Of a stretch of DNA of 8,429 bases, positions 1-6,207 are shown one piece after another. Location: contig JAEMPZ010000096.1 in assembly GCA_022759065.1 (NCBI GenBank), forward strand, positions 1 through 8,429. Reading direction: 5' to 3'. This DNA comes from Acidobacteriota bacterium (GTDB taxonomy: Bacteria > Acidobacteriota > UBA4820 > DSQY01). The notes beneath the pieces were generated by a model. It worked only from the letters and a program-made list of their open reading frames with translations. It was not told the origin of the DNA and did no database searches. The number at the start of each line of letters is the position of its first letter. Positions within the stretch are counted from its first letter, which is position 1. Both the position numbers and the translations under genes were made by a program.

Positions 1-1583
1 GCCTTGCGCTGCATCAGTTTCACGCGCCCCTCCGCGGTCCACGAGGCGCTGCTGTTGTAATCCCAGCCGAGGTACTGGCTATCGCCGCCACCCTGGGTAG
101 TTATGAGAAAACGGTTGTCCAGCCCGCCGAAGTACTTTGCCTGATCCTCAACCAGCGGTGAATCACCACCCGACGGATCCACCGGCACCCAGCCAAAATT
201 GGGAAGGTAGACCTCGACCCACCGGTGGAAAACGTCATCTCGGCTTGCGTCATCCCCGCGAATCACGACCGAGCCCGCGTAACGGGCCGGCAGCCCCGCC
301 GCGCGGCATAGCGCGATCATCACGAAGCTGTACTCAGAGCATGAACCCGAGCCTCGCTCGAGAACCACCGGCGCGATGTTCCACCCTCCAGCCAATTCGT
401 AGTGCATCTTTTCTTGAACGTAGCGATTTATTTTCTGGGCGATCCAGTAGGGGTTGGCCTCGCCCCCGACCGCCTCTTTCACTGCCTTCTGGATGACGGG
501 ATCATGAAGCTGCAGCTTCGACGCGTCGGCGAGGTAGGCATGCCGGATATCCTCAGGGATGTCCTCAAGGCCTCCCACGGCTTTTGGATCAATGAAATAG
601 CGCACCCTCTTTACCGTCACGTTCACCGTCATCTTGGCGCGAGCTTCCTGGCCGGATTTTATATCCTTAAAAAGAAAGTGGGCGAAGCGCTGTCCCCACT
701 GGTCGGTCACGAAATCCACCGGCTTCGGCTCGTAAACTGGTTCGCTTTCAATTTTCTGATTGGGCAGGTCTTGAGGCACCGCCAGATAGACGTCGAGACT
801 CTTGACGGTTCCAGGGCCGAAATTTGTCCAGGCTTCGGAATAGACGACCTTCTCGCGCTTCGGATCGTAGTTGACGTAGAGAGGCGAGGGCGAAACGGCA
901 AGCTTCGCAAGCGTTCGCTTCTCATAGTCGCAGCACCAGAGATTCCGCCCGTCCCACGCGAGCCCTGACGTATAGGGGCCGGGCGAGTCGAAGAAGTTGA
1001 CCACCCACCCGGAGACGGGGTCAATCTGGTAGATGCGGTCGCTACTGCGGTCGGCCGCCCACAAATAGTTTCCGTCCCAAGTCATGCCGGTTCCGTGGCC
1101 CTTCCGGGGCGACGGGAAACTGCGAAACGTGGTGCCGTCTTCCTCGTCAAGTTTGGCAATCACGCCGGACTGCGGGTCGGACACCCACAGATCCTTTCCG
1201 TCCCAGGCGATCCCCTCGGGCGATTGCGTATCAAGCGCAAGGGCGCGGACCGTCCGCTTTGAAATTGGATCGTAGGCATAGGCGGTTTTGTCGGCCTCAT
1301 CAAGGCACCAGAGCCTTGAACCGTCCCACGCCAAGCTCAGCGGCGCGTAGCCGGGCGCTTCCACTTTCGTGAGCACCTTCCCGTCGGACGGAGAAATTCT
1401 GTAAAGGGCAGCCGTGTCGTAGTCCGCCACCCAGAACGCTTCTCCGTCCCATGCAAGGCCCGTGGGTGTTGAAACAGGCAGGTCTATCGTTTTCAGGACG
1501 TCGCCCGGAAGCGGCGCTGGCGCAGCAAAGACGGCCACAACCACCACCATTACCGCTAATAGCACAAGAGGACTTTTAACCAT
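1..1583 (-). CDS. Secreted transglutaminase-like protein with five N-terminal WDG propeller-type repeats (3' end beyond window)
   Basis: The frame is open for 527 codons from ATG at 1583 to the left edge with no stop, so the C-terminus is missing. An AAGGGAG ribosome site (1589-1595) lies 5 nt before the ATG. Residues 1-21 form a signal peptide (Lys3, then a Leu/Val/Ala core, cleavage probably near VFA-AP), so export is expected. Residues ~37-230 contain five repeats with the core [GS]-[LIM]-[AT]-W-D-G and Trp at 45, 86, 127, 169 and 210. Residues ~235-345 look like a beta-rich linker. A transglutaminase-superfamily core follows: GSGSCSEYS with Cys415, FHRWVEVY with His453, and VPVDPS with Asp469, spaced as a Cys-His-Asp triad should be. 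Later residues (DNRFLITT) resemble the tail of such domains, so little may be missing. In bacteria this fold covers cross-linking enzymes and cysteine peptidases, and the substrate cannot be told. It stands alone, 405 bp from the operon upstream. Confidence 0.9.
   Translation of the reverse strand, partial: MVKSPLVLLAVMVVVVAVFAAPAPLPGDVLKTIDLPVSTPTGLAWDGEAFWVADYDTAALYRISPSDGKVLTKVEAPGYAPLSLAWDGSRLWCLDEADKTAYAYDPISKRTVRALALDTQSPEGIAWDGKDLWVSDPQSGVIAKLDEEDGTTFRSFPSPRKGHGTGMTWDGNYLWAADRSSDRIYQIDPVSGWVVNFFDSPGPYTSGLAWDGRNLWCCDYEKRTLAKLAVSPSPLYVNYDPKREKVVYSEAWTNFGPGTVKSLDVYLAVPQDLPNQKIESEPVYEPKPVDFVTDQWGQRFAHFLFKDIKSGQEARAKMTVNVTVKRVRYFIDPKAVGGLEDIPEDIRHAYLADASKLQLHDPVIQKAVKEAVGGEANPYWIAQKINRYVQEKMHYELAGGWNIAPVVLERGSGSCSEYSFVMIALCRAAGLPARYAGSVVIRGDDASRDDVFHRWVEVYLPNFGWVPVDPSGGDSPLVEDQAKYFGGLDNRFLITTQGGGDSQYLGWDYNSSASWTAEGRVKLMQRK
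894..1475 (-). repeat. Five tandem 41-42-residue WDG repeats within the secreted transglutaminase gene
   Basis: The conserved Trp codons of the W-D-G core sit at 1449-1451, 1326-1328, 1203-1205, 1077-1079 and 954-956, a period of 123-126 bp. Each unit reads roughly G-[LI]-[AT]-W-D-G-x2-[LF]-W-x2-D, followed by a short strand and an acidic or Gly/Pro turn, as in NHL, YVTN or glutamine-cyclotransferase-type beta-propeller blades. On the plus strand the cores appear as recurrent GTCCCA. Five full units are visible; a sixth blade could be closed by flanking strands, but that is inference. Confidence 0.85.
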
Positions 1584-1600
1584 GTCAACTCCCTTCATCC

Positions 1601-1623
1601 GGCGCCAAGACAAAAAAGGCGCC
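1601..1623 (-). promoter_or_regulatory. GGCGCC inverted pair in the leader of the transglutaminase gene
   Basis: GGCGCC at 1601-1606 and again at 1618-1623 can pair as a 6-bp stem with an 11-nt loop. It lies 5 nt upstream of the ribosome binding site at 1589-1595. In transcript sense the loop is T-rich (TTTTTTGTCTT). It could be a small leader hairpin affecting translation, or simply a remnant of a repeat: GGCGCCAAGACA (1601-1612) recurs exactly at 8386-8397. Confidence 0.3.
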
Positions 1624-1860
1624 TGCTTACTCGCGAGTGTACATCCGTCAACGAGCCATGGGAAGAGGCTTTCAACTTCGCGCGGCGAAGATTCGCGAGT
1701 CGTGGCGGGCCATTCAAAAAAGGGGCTCGCGGAAGTGCATTGCTAATTCGTTGCGGAGCAGAAAAATCTAAAGTATCGGATTAGGTTTTTTTGTGTGCCC
1801 ATGAGTGCTGTGAAATGCCCGTGGATGTTAGGTCCTGGCACATAAAACTTTTCCGCGTTC

Positions 1861-1896
1861 TTTGTGGAAAACTCTGTGGAAAACGTTGTGGATAAC
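1861..1896 (+). repeat. Three tandem 12-bp iterons, each carrying a DnaA box
   Basis: The units at 1861-1872, 1873-1884 and 1885-1896 share the core TGTGGAWAAC. The DnaA boxes are TGTGGAAAA (1863-1871), TGTGGAAAA (1875-1883) and TGTGGATAA (1887-1895). These are reverse complements of TTTTCCACA and TTATCCACA, so all three fit the TTWTNCACA consensus, and the third is the canonical high-affinity box. They point the same way at exactly 12-bp spacing. No further good box is seen; TGTGAAATG (1809) and CGTGGATGT (1820) are only poor matches. The role (replication origin, DnaA-regulated promoter or DnaA-titrating site) is inferred. Confidence 0.75.
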
Positions 1897-1968
1897 CTCC
1901 GAAGTGAAGGCAGGGCAAGCAGATTACGGAGGTTGCACTCATATTCAGCATGGTAACGTTTCTGCATT

Positions 1969-1987
1969 GATAATCATTGCTATTATC
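1969..1987. promoter_or_regulatory. 19-bp AT-rich inverted repeat resembling a Fur box
   Basis: GATAAT and ATTATC flank a 7-bp centre (CATTGCT). The 19-bp length and both 6-bp arms match the classical Fur box GATAATGATAATCATTATC; by eye 14 of 19 positions agree, with the mismatches in the centre. It abuts the prmA stop codon. A weak hairpin after prmA, or chance in an AT-rich gap, are alternatives. No iron gene is visible nearby. Confidence 0.3.
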
Positions 1988-1988
1988 T

Positions 1989-2915
1989 CTAACTCCCAGC
2001 GCTTAAAGGACTTTGCTTGCGCCAGGTAAAGGTCCACCATTCGCCGTCACTCCTCTTGTCGAAAACCTCTAAAGCGCTTGCTATTGCTATGTTATTAATG
2101 TCCGTCCCCTTTTCGCTCGAGATGCCGCTTCCGATAAGAAAACCTCCGGGCGAAACTCGCGCGCAAAGGTCAGGGAAGATCTCCGCCAGCGTCTCGGCGA
2201 GGATGTTGGCGAAGACGCAATCAAAGCTCTCGTCCACGTCACCGGCGCTGCCCGTTAGAATGGTTACACCGGCCCCGTTGAGGGCCGCCGTTTCATTCGC
2301 CACTCTGCAAGCCTCTGCATCGTTGTCGCAGGCCACAACGCGGGGACAGCCGTCCAGGAATGCCGCGACGGCAAGTATTCCCGAACCGCAGCCGACATCG
2401 AACACGCTTTTGGGCGTTGCCGGAAGCCCTTCCCATGCGCGCAGGCAAGACGCCGTCGTGTAGTGTTCGCCGGTTCCAAAAGCGCAACCAGGCACAAGCC
2501 TAATAGAAATCCTCTCTTTCCAAGGGCTTTCGATTTTTTCAGAAGGCAGCACCACGAAGCGCCTCCCGACGCACAGCGGCGCCACCGTCTCCTGATAACG
2601 CGCCGCCCAGTCAATGGCAGGCTCACCTTCCCACGCCAGATTCACGCCGGGATACCGCCGCCGAAATTTTTCGATGGAAGGGCGGGAAGAGCCGCAGTAG
2701 ACGCGCCACTGTTTAGGTGAAATCTCCCACATCGCCTTCGCGCCCGATGCTCGAAGCTCGTCCCAAAGCTCCGAAGGGAGCGGGCCTTGCGATTCGACTA
2801 CCAGAGCTTGTTCAGGTTCCGAGAAAGAGGAGGGAGAGCCTGGGGAGCCCGAAGTGGTTAAGCGCCGCCTGGCGCGCGAGCCTTTCAACGGTTTTGTCGA
2901 GGACTTCTTTTTCAA
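1989..2915 (-). CDS. prmA: Ribosomal protein L11 methyltransferase
   Basis: PrmA is a cytoplasmic AdoMet-dependent enzyme that methylates amino groups of ribosomal protein L11. Numbering from the start used here (308 aa), the sequence shows the family's GTGEH motif (147-151; GTGTH in E. coli), followed by a TT pair. The AdoMet-binding loop DVGCGSG is at 173-179, the acidic ACD end of strand beta-2 is at Asp197, and the catalytic-site FANILAE is at 235-241. The start is uncertain. There is no ATG before codon ~62, which would cut into the N-terminal L11-recognition domain. I chose TTG at 2915 because GGGAGG lies 8 nt upstream. That overlaps orf233 by 104 bp and adds a basic, Ser-rich leader unlike the ~293-aa E. 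coli protein. A rare CTG start at 2804 would give a more typical ~271 aa. It is the last gene of the operon. Confidence 0.88.
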   Translation of the reverse strand: MKKKSSTKPLKGSRARRRLTTSGSPGSPSSFSEPEQALVVESQGPLPSELWDELRASGAKAMWEISPKQWRVYCGSSRPSIEKFRRRYPGVNLAWEGEPAIDWAARYQETVAPLCVGRRFVVLPSEKIESPWKERISIRLVPGCAFGTGEHYTTASCLRAWEGLPATPKSVFDVGCGSGILAVAAFLDGCPRVVACDNDAEACRVANETAALNGAGVTILTGSAGDVDESFDCVFANILAETLAEIFPDLCARVSPGGFLIGSGISSEKGTDINNIAIASALEVFDKRSDGEWWTFTWRKQSPLSAGS

Positions 2916-3513
2916 GGCTTCCACCTCCCGCTTCCTTAAGCCTGGCACGCGACTCGTTTCTCCAACGGGCGACTTCGCCGGCGGGGCTCTCCAAAAGAAC
3001 CAGCCGGCCCAACTCCTCGTCGAGCGGAGCAAGCGTCTTCTCAAGCTGGACCATTCCCAATTGGGGCTCCATTTCTTTCAACCGAGCCGACGTCTCCCCG
3101 CAGAATCTCGCGAGGACAGGCATCAAGCCGCCCCTTTCGGAATCGGCGGCGAAGGCCTCGAGCGCCGAAGCCCGCGATTCCAGAAAGCGCGCTATCCTCG
3201 CGCCAACAGGTTCGCCGGGCGGCTCGCCAGTGGAACGTCCGGCAGAGGCCGCGCGCAGTGAATCGAGCGCCTCGGCCACTTGCGGCTCGGCGAACGAGAG
3301 GCAGACGGCGCGGCGGGGTGGGACCTTCCTTGCCGCCAGGCGGGCGAAGTATGCCCTCACCCCCTCCTCGACGGCCTCTATCGGAACGCCCGCGGCGAAC
3401 CACTCCGCCGCTTTCTCGAAATCCAATGGGGACAAGAGCAGCGGCGCCCCGCGCTGCCGGCAGAAGATATCCTCCACGCGCTCGAAATAGCGAAGGATTT
3501 CTTCGTCACTCAA
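2812..3513 (-). CDS. Unrecognised helical protein between coaX and prmA (orf233)
   Basis: 233 aa, function unknown. It starts with TTG at 3513, sharing TTGA with the coaX stop, so it is probably translationally coupled; the upstream GAGAAG is only a weak ribosome site. The N-terminal ~90 residues look like a compact folded domain, with YFERVEDIFCRQRG (9-22), LLLSPLDFEKAAEWF (25-39), a Gly-Val-Pro-Ile-Glu turn and FAEPQVAEAL (74-83). A Gly/Pro-rich linker (~91-104) separates it from a second, mostly helical Ala/Glu/Leu/Arg-rich part that ends in LPRLSLL. There is no signal peptide, membrane helix or metal motif, so it is likely cytoplasmic. The regular codon usage and tight packing argue that it is a real gene. 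No enzyme family can be assigned. Confidence 0.75.
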   Translation of the reverse strand: MSDEEILRYFERVEDIFCRQRGAPLLLSPLDFEKAAEWFAAGVPIEAVEEGVRAYFARLAARKVPPRRAVCLSFAEPQVAEALDSLRAASAGRSTGEPPGEPVGARIARFLESRASALEAFAADSERGGLMPVLARFCGETSARLKEMEPQLGMVQLEKTLAPLDEELGRLVLLESPAGEVARWRNESRARLKEAGGGSLEKEVLDKTVERLARQAALNHFGLPRLSLLFLGT

Positions 3514-4274
3514 GTATTCTTCTCGTATATGATACGCAGGCCCTCGAGCGTCAGGTCTTCGTCAACCACCTGAATTGACTTGCATTCGGGGGCTATCGCG
3601 GACGCCAGCCCGCCAGTGGCAACGACGGTCTTGACCTCTCCGAACTCTCTTTTCATCCGCTTCAACACGCCTTCCATCAAGCCGATGTAGCCCCAGAAGA
3701 GGCCGGACTGCATCGAGCAAACTGTCGAACGTCCTATGACGCGCGGCGGCTTTATTATTTCAACCTTGGGCAGCTTGGCCGTCCGCTCGAAAAGGGCCTC
3801 GGCGGAAATGCCAAGCCCTGGAGCTATCACGCCGCCCAAGTAACCGCAGCCATCGCCCAACATGTCAAAGGTGGTCGCGGTGCCCAGGTCAACGACTATT
3901 GCCGGGGTTTCGTATTTGGCGCACGCGGCGACCGCGTTGACGACCCTGTCGGCGCCGACCTCCGCCGGATTGTCATAGTGAATCTTGAGCCCCGTTTTGA
4001 CGCCTGGCGCCACGAAGAGAGGCTCCCTGTTGAAGTAGCGGCCAATCATGGCGCGAAGCTGCACGTCGGCAGGGGGGACGACCGAGCAGATGGCAACTCC
4101 GCTGACCTCCTGTGTGGAAATGTTGTTGAAATGGAAAAGGCTTTGAAGCACGGCGCCCCATTCGTCCATCGTGCGATGGCGGGCCGTCGTAAGCCGCCAG
4201 TGATAAATCAGATTCTTCTTGTCGTAGAGCCCCACGGTCGTCTGGGTATTGCCGACGTCCATGACCAGAATCAT
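3510..4274 (-). CDS. coaX: Type III pantothenate kinase
   Basis: CoaX phosphorylates pantothenate with ATP, the first step of coenzyme A synthesis, in the cytoplasm. It is an ASKHA-fold enzyme. In the 254-aa protein the phosphate-1 motif DVGNTQT is at 6-12, GADRVVNA at 107-114, the phosphate-2 motif DLGTATTFD at 129-137, GGVIAPGL at 147-154, GLFWGYIGLMEG at 191-202 and the adenosine-motif ATGGLA at 219-224. Length and motif order are normal for the family. Two ATGs are adjacent (4277 and 4274); I prefer 4274 because GGAGG then lies 6 nt upstream, against 3 nt for the other. The start shares one base with the birA stop (TGATG), so coupling is likely. Known family members are potassium- or ammonium-dependent and resistant to CoA feedback, which cannot be read from the sequence. 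Confidence 0.95.
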   Translation of the reverse strand: MILVMDVGNTQTTVGLYDKKNLIYHWRLTTARHRTMDEWGAVLQSLFHFNNISTQEVSGVAICSVVPPADVQLRAMIGRYFNREPLFVAPGVKTGLKIHYDNPAEVGADRVVNAVAACAKYETPAIVVDLGTATTFDMLGDGCGYLGGVIAPGLGISAEALFERTAKLPKVEIIKPPRVIGRSTVCSMQSGLFWGYIGLMEGVLKRMKREFGEVKTVVATGGLASAIAPECKSIQVVDEDLTLEGLRIIYEKNT

Positions 4275-5095
4275 CATTGGCCTCCATGTCGTCCTGTGCC
4301 AATAACGTGATCGGGGCAACGGAGCATGGCCACGTCGCCCGCGGAAATTTTCTCAAGCCCGCCGCCGGTTTCCATCATAAGCTCGCCGCCCTCGCCTATA
4401 GAGATAAAACGTCCCTCAATGATGCCCCTGGCCGTCGTCACGCGCAACGGGCTGCCAGGCTCGTGAATCCAGAACCGAGCCGCCGAGTCCACCAGCGAGC
4501 CCGGCGCCAAGAGGGCTTCCGTGACCAGAGGCTCGAGCGCATTTATGACCGACGCAGCGAAAGCCTCGAGTTCCACGAAGCGTCCCGATTCAATTTTAAC
4601 CGAGGTTGCCGTATCACGGATCTCGGGTGGGAAATCCTCGGGAACCTGGCCCAAGTTGACGCCCGCGCCCAAAACCACCCCTTGTGGCAAATCCCCGCTG
4701 AAGCGGCTTTCAACCAATATCCCGGCGATCTTGCGCCCGTTTGCCAAGACGTCGTTTGGCCACTTCAGCCTGCACTCGACGCCTTCATCCATGAGGGCTT
4801 TTCGCACGCCGAGGGCACCCGCGAGGGGAAGGCAGCTGGCGCCTTTTGTCCCCAACCGCGGCCACAGGGCGACCGACATGGCAAGCGACTTGCCGCTTTC
4901 AACAAACCAGGCGCGGCCATGCCTCCCCCTGCCCTCCGTCTGGCGGGCAGCAATCACCACGGCGCCGATGGCTTTTTCTCCCAACGTTTCCAGCAACTCG
5001 CGGGCCCTGTCATTCGTGGAGCCCAATTCGGCGTGGCATTCAAGAATACGCCCGAACTTACCCGTCAGGCGGCTCGCGATGGCGTCGCGGTTCAT
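4274..5095 (-). CDS. birA: Biotin--[acetyl-CoA-carboxylase] ligase, class I (no DNA-binding domain)
   Basis: BirA activates biotin with ATP and joins it to the biotin carboxyl carrier protein of acetyl-CoA carboxylase and related enzymes in the cytoplasm. The 273-aa protein begins directly with the catalytic domain (GSTNDRARELL at 25-35). It has the biotinyl-AMP loop GRGRHGRAW (55-63), KWPNDVL (111-117) with the catalytic Lys, KIAGILVE (122-129) and GAGVNLGQ (143-150). A small C-terminal SH3-like domain follows at ~218-259. The N-terminal winged helix of E. coli BirA (~60 residues) is absent, so it should be an enzyme only and not a biotin-operon repressor. ATG at 5095 overlaps the nadC stop (ATGA); there is no strong ribosome site, which suggests translational coupling. 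Confidence 0.95.
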   Translation of the reverse strand: MNRDAIASRLTGKFGRILECHAELGSTNDRARELLETLGEKAIGAVVIAARQTEGRGRHGRAWFVESGKSLAMSVALWPRLGTKGASCLPLAGALGVRKALMDEGVECRLKWPNDVLANGRKIAGILVESRFSGDLPQGVVLGAGVNLGQVPEDFPPEIRDTATSVKIESGRFVELEAFAASVINALEPLVTEALLAPGSLVDSAARFWIHEPGSPLRVTTARGIIEGRFISIGEGGELMMETGGGLEKISAGDVAMLRCPDHVIGTGRHGGQ

Positions 5096-5943
5096 GATGT
5101 CAACGGCTCGATCTTGAACGATATGTCGCTCGCCGGCGCTGAATGGGTGAGCGCGCCGATTGATATGAGGTCAACCCCGGTGGCCGCCACCCTGGCCAGC
5201 CTGTCAAGCGTCATGTTTCCAGAGGCTTCCAGCACCACTCCATGAGGCCTCTCGCGAGCCGCCGCGCTCATGTCCTCATCGCTCATGTTGTCGAGCATGA
5301 TAATTTCGGCGCCAGCCGCCACGGCCTCCCTGAACTCGGCGAGGCTCTTCACCTCTACCTCGACGCGCCAAAGCGGGCCGGATGAGGACTTTGCCATGGC
5401 CACGGCCTGCGTTATCGAACCTTTCGCCTTGATGTGATTGTCTTTGATTAGAATGGCGTCCGAGAGGCCCATGCGGTGGTTCGCCGCTCCTCCCGTGCTC
5501 ACGGCGTACTTTTCCAAAAGCCTCAGCCCGGGCGTCGTTTTTCGAGTATCGCATACCCTGCAGCCAGTCCCCGCCACCGCTTCGCTGGCCCTTCTTGAGA
5601 GCGTGGCTATGCCGCAGAGCCTCTGTAGAAGGTTCAGCGCCGGCCGTTCGGCCAGGAGCAGGGCTGGCAGAGGCCCGCTGGCCCGGCCCATGACCGTTCC
5701 AGGCTCGACTATCGCGCCTTCGGCAACCAGGGCTTCGACATCGCAAGCGGGATCAGCGACGTTAAAAGCTCGCAAGGCCGCCGGAACCCCGCACGCGACG
5801 AGAACCTGCTTGGCAAGGAAAACGCCGCTTCCCGTGCCCTTGATCCCCAACGCCTCGGTGGTCTTGTCGCCATACGGGGCGTCCTCCCGAAAGGCCCTGC
5901 GAAACAGGGCATCAATGGCGCTCCGGTTCAGTTCCGCGGCCAT
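5092..5943 (-). CDS. nadC: Nicotinate-nucleotide pyrophosphorylase (quinolinate phosphoribosyltransferase)
   Basis: NadC converts quinolinate and PRPP to nicotinate mononucleotide, CO2 and pyrophosphate in de novo NAD synthesis. The 283-aa protein carries the family's signature blocks in order: EDAPYGDKTT near the N-terminus, RPALNLLQRLCG (100-111), DTRKTTPG (132-139), HRMGLSDAILIKDNHI (156-171), EVEVKSLAEF, IMLDNM (215-220), LEASGN (238-243) and ISIGALTH (260-267). Length is typical. ATG at 5943 is chosen because GGAGG sits 5 nt upstream; a TTG at 5985 would extend it without a better site. The start overlaps the end of orf91 by 16 bp and the stop overlaps birA by 4 bp. Partners nadA and nadB are not in this window. 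Confidence 0.96.
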   Translation of the reverse strand: MAAELNRSAIDALFRRAFREDAPYGDKTTEALGIKGTGSGVFLAKQVLVACGVPAALRAFNVADPACDVEALVAEGAIVEPGTVMGRASGPLPALLLAERPALNLLQRLCGIATLSRRASEAVAGTGCRVCDTRKTTPGLRLLEKYAVSTGGAANHRMGLSDAILIKDNHIKAKGSITQAVAMAKSSSGPLWRVEVEVKSLAEFREAVAAGAEIIMLDNMSDEDMSAAARERPHGVVLEASGNMTLDRLARVAATGVDLISIGALTHSAPASDISFKIEPLTS

Positions 5944-6203
5944 AGTATCCTCCGTGGCGAAGAGATGCCCCTGCGCTTGAGCCAAGCGGCCAGATCCTCC
6001 GCCAGCGCCTCGACTTGAAACCGAACGTTTTTGTCGCTGCTGATGAAAATCATGTCGTTCCCTTTGCAGACGACCTTGAATTCGCCATTCCTGGCGGCGG
6101 GAACGTTAGATGTTATGAAGGCGAGAACGGCGGACTCAGGCGACATCGGCAAAGCGGCCTTTTCCGAAATGTCGCCGATCGAGCGAAAACCGCGGCGGCG
6201 CAC
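5928..6203 (-). CDS. Unrecognised 91-aa protein between lapB and nadC (orf91)
   Basis: Function unknown. I place the start at GTG 6203, four bases after the lapB stop, because a strong GGGGAGGGG ribosome site spans that stop 8 nt upstream. An upstream ATG at 6272 would lie well inside lapB, and the internal ATG at 6146 has no clear ribosome site. The product is small and basic (RRRGFRS at the N-terminus, PRRILWPRN at the C-terminus). It appears to have a short helical part, then a strand pair (GEFKVVCKGNDMIFISS, 40-56), then a helix (FQVEALAEDLAAWLKRRG, 61-78). There is no signal peptide, membrane segment or Cys-pair metal site. The good ribosome site and the 16-bp overlap into nadC argue that it is real rather than a spacer. 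Confidence 0.65.
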   Translation of the reverse strand: MRRRGFRSIGDISEKAALPMSPESAVLAFITSNVPAARNGEFKVVCKGNDMIFISSDKNVRFQVEALAEDLAAWLKRRGISSPRRILWPRN

Positions 6204-6207
6204 GGGC

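Larger units (their letters stand above)
1584..1988. other. 405-bp AT-richer intergenic region
   Basis: No credible gene lies here. The one minus-strand open frame (1743-1967, 74 codons) has no ribosome site and runs across the iterons. Going leftward from 1988 the gap holds an AT-rich inverted repeat, three 12-bp DnaA-box units and an A/T-rich stretch near 1761-1795. Nearer the transglutaminase gene are short GC palindromes: CTTCGC-GCG-GCGAAG at 1676-1690 and ACTCGCGAGT at 1629-1638. Last comes a GGCGCC pair in the leader. I see no standard GC-hairpin-plus-T-run terminator after prmA. Confidence 0.7.

Noticed and set aside
402..968. 188-codon plus-strand open frame opposite the transglutaminase gene
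   Set aside because: The opposite strand holds an uninterrupted 527-codon frame with signal peptide, repeats and catalytic triad, so this one is a shadow.
1676..1690. CTTCGC-GCG-GCGAAG hairpin as a terminator
   Set aside because: The stem is only 6 bp and no T-run follows on either strand. It is also about 300 bases past prmA, so I do not call it a terminator.
1743..1967. 74-codon minus-strand open frame in the intergenic gap
   Set aside because: It has no ribosome site, overlaps the DnaA-box units, gives a low-complexity Ser/Thr/Phe-rich product in the iteron part, and resembles no family.
2717..3490. 257-codon plus-strand open frame opposite prmA and orf233
   Set aside because: It is Ser/Arg/Pro-rich and antisense to the conserved PrmA N-terminal region and orf233.
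4277..5245. 322-codon plus-strand open frame opposite birA and nadC
   Set aside because: It is antisense to two genes with complete catalytic motifs. Long antisense frames are common in GC-rich coding DNA, and the product has no recognisable domain.
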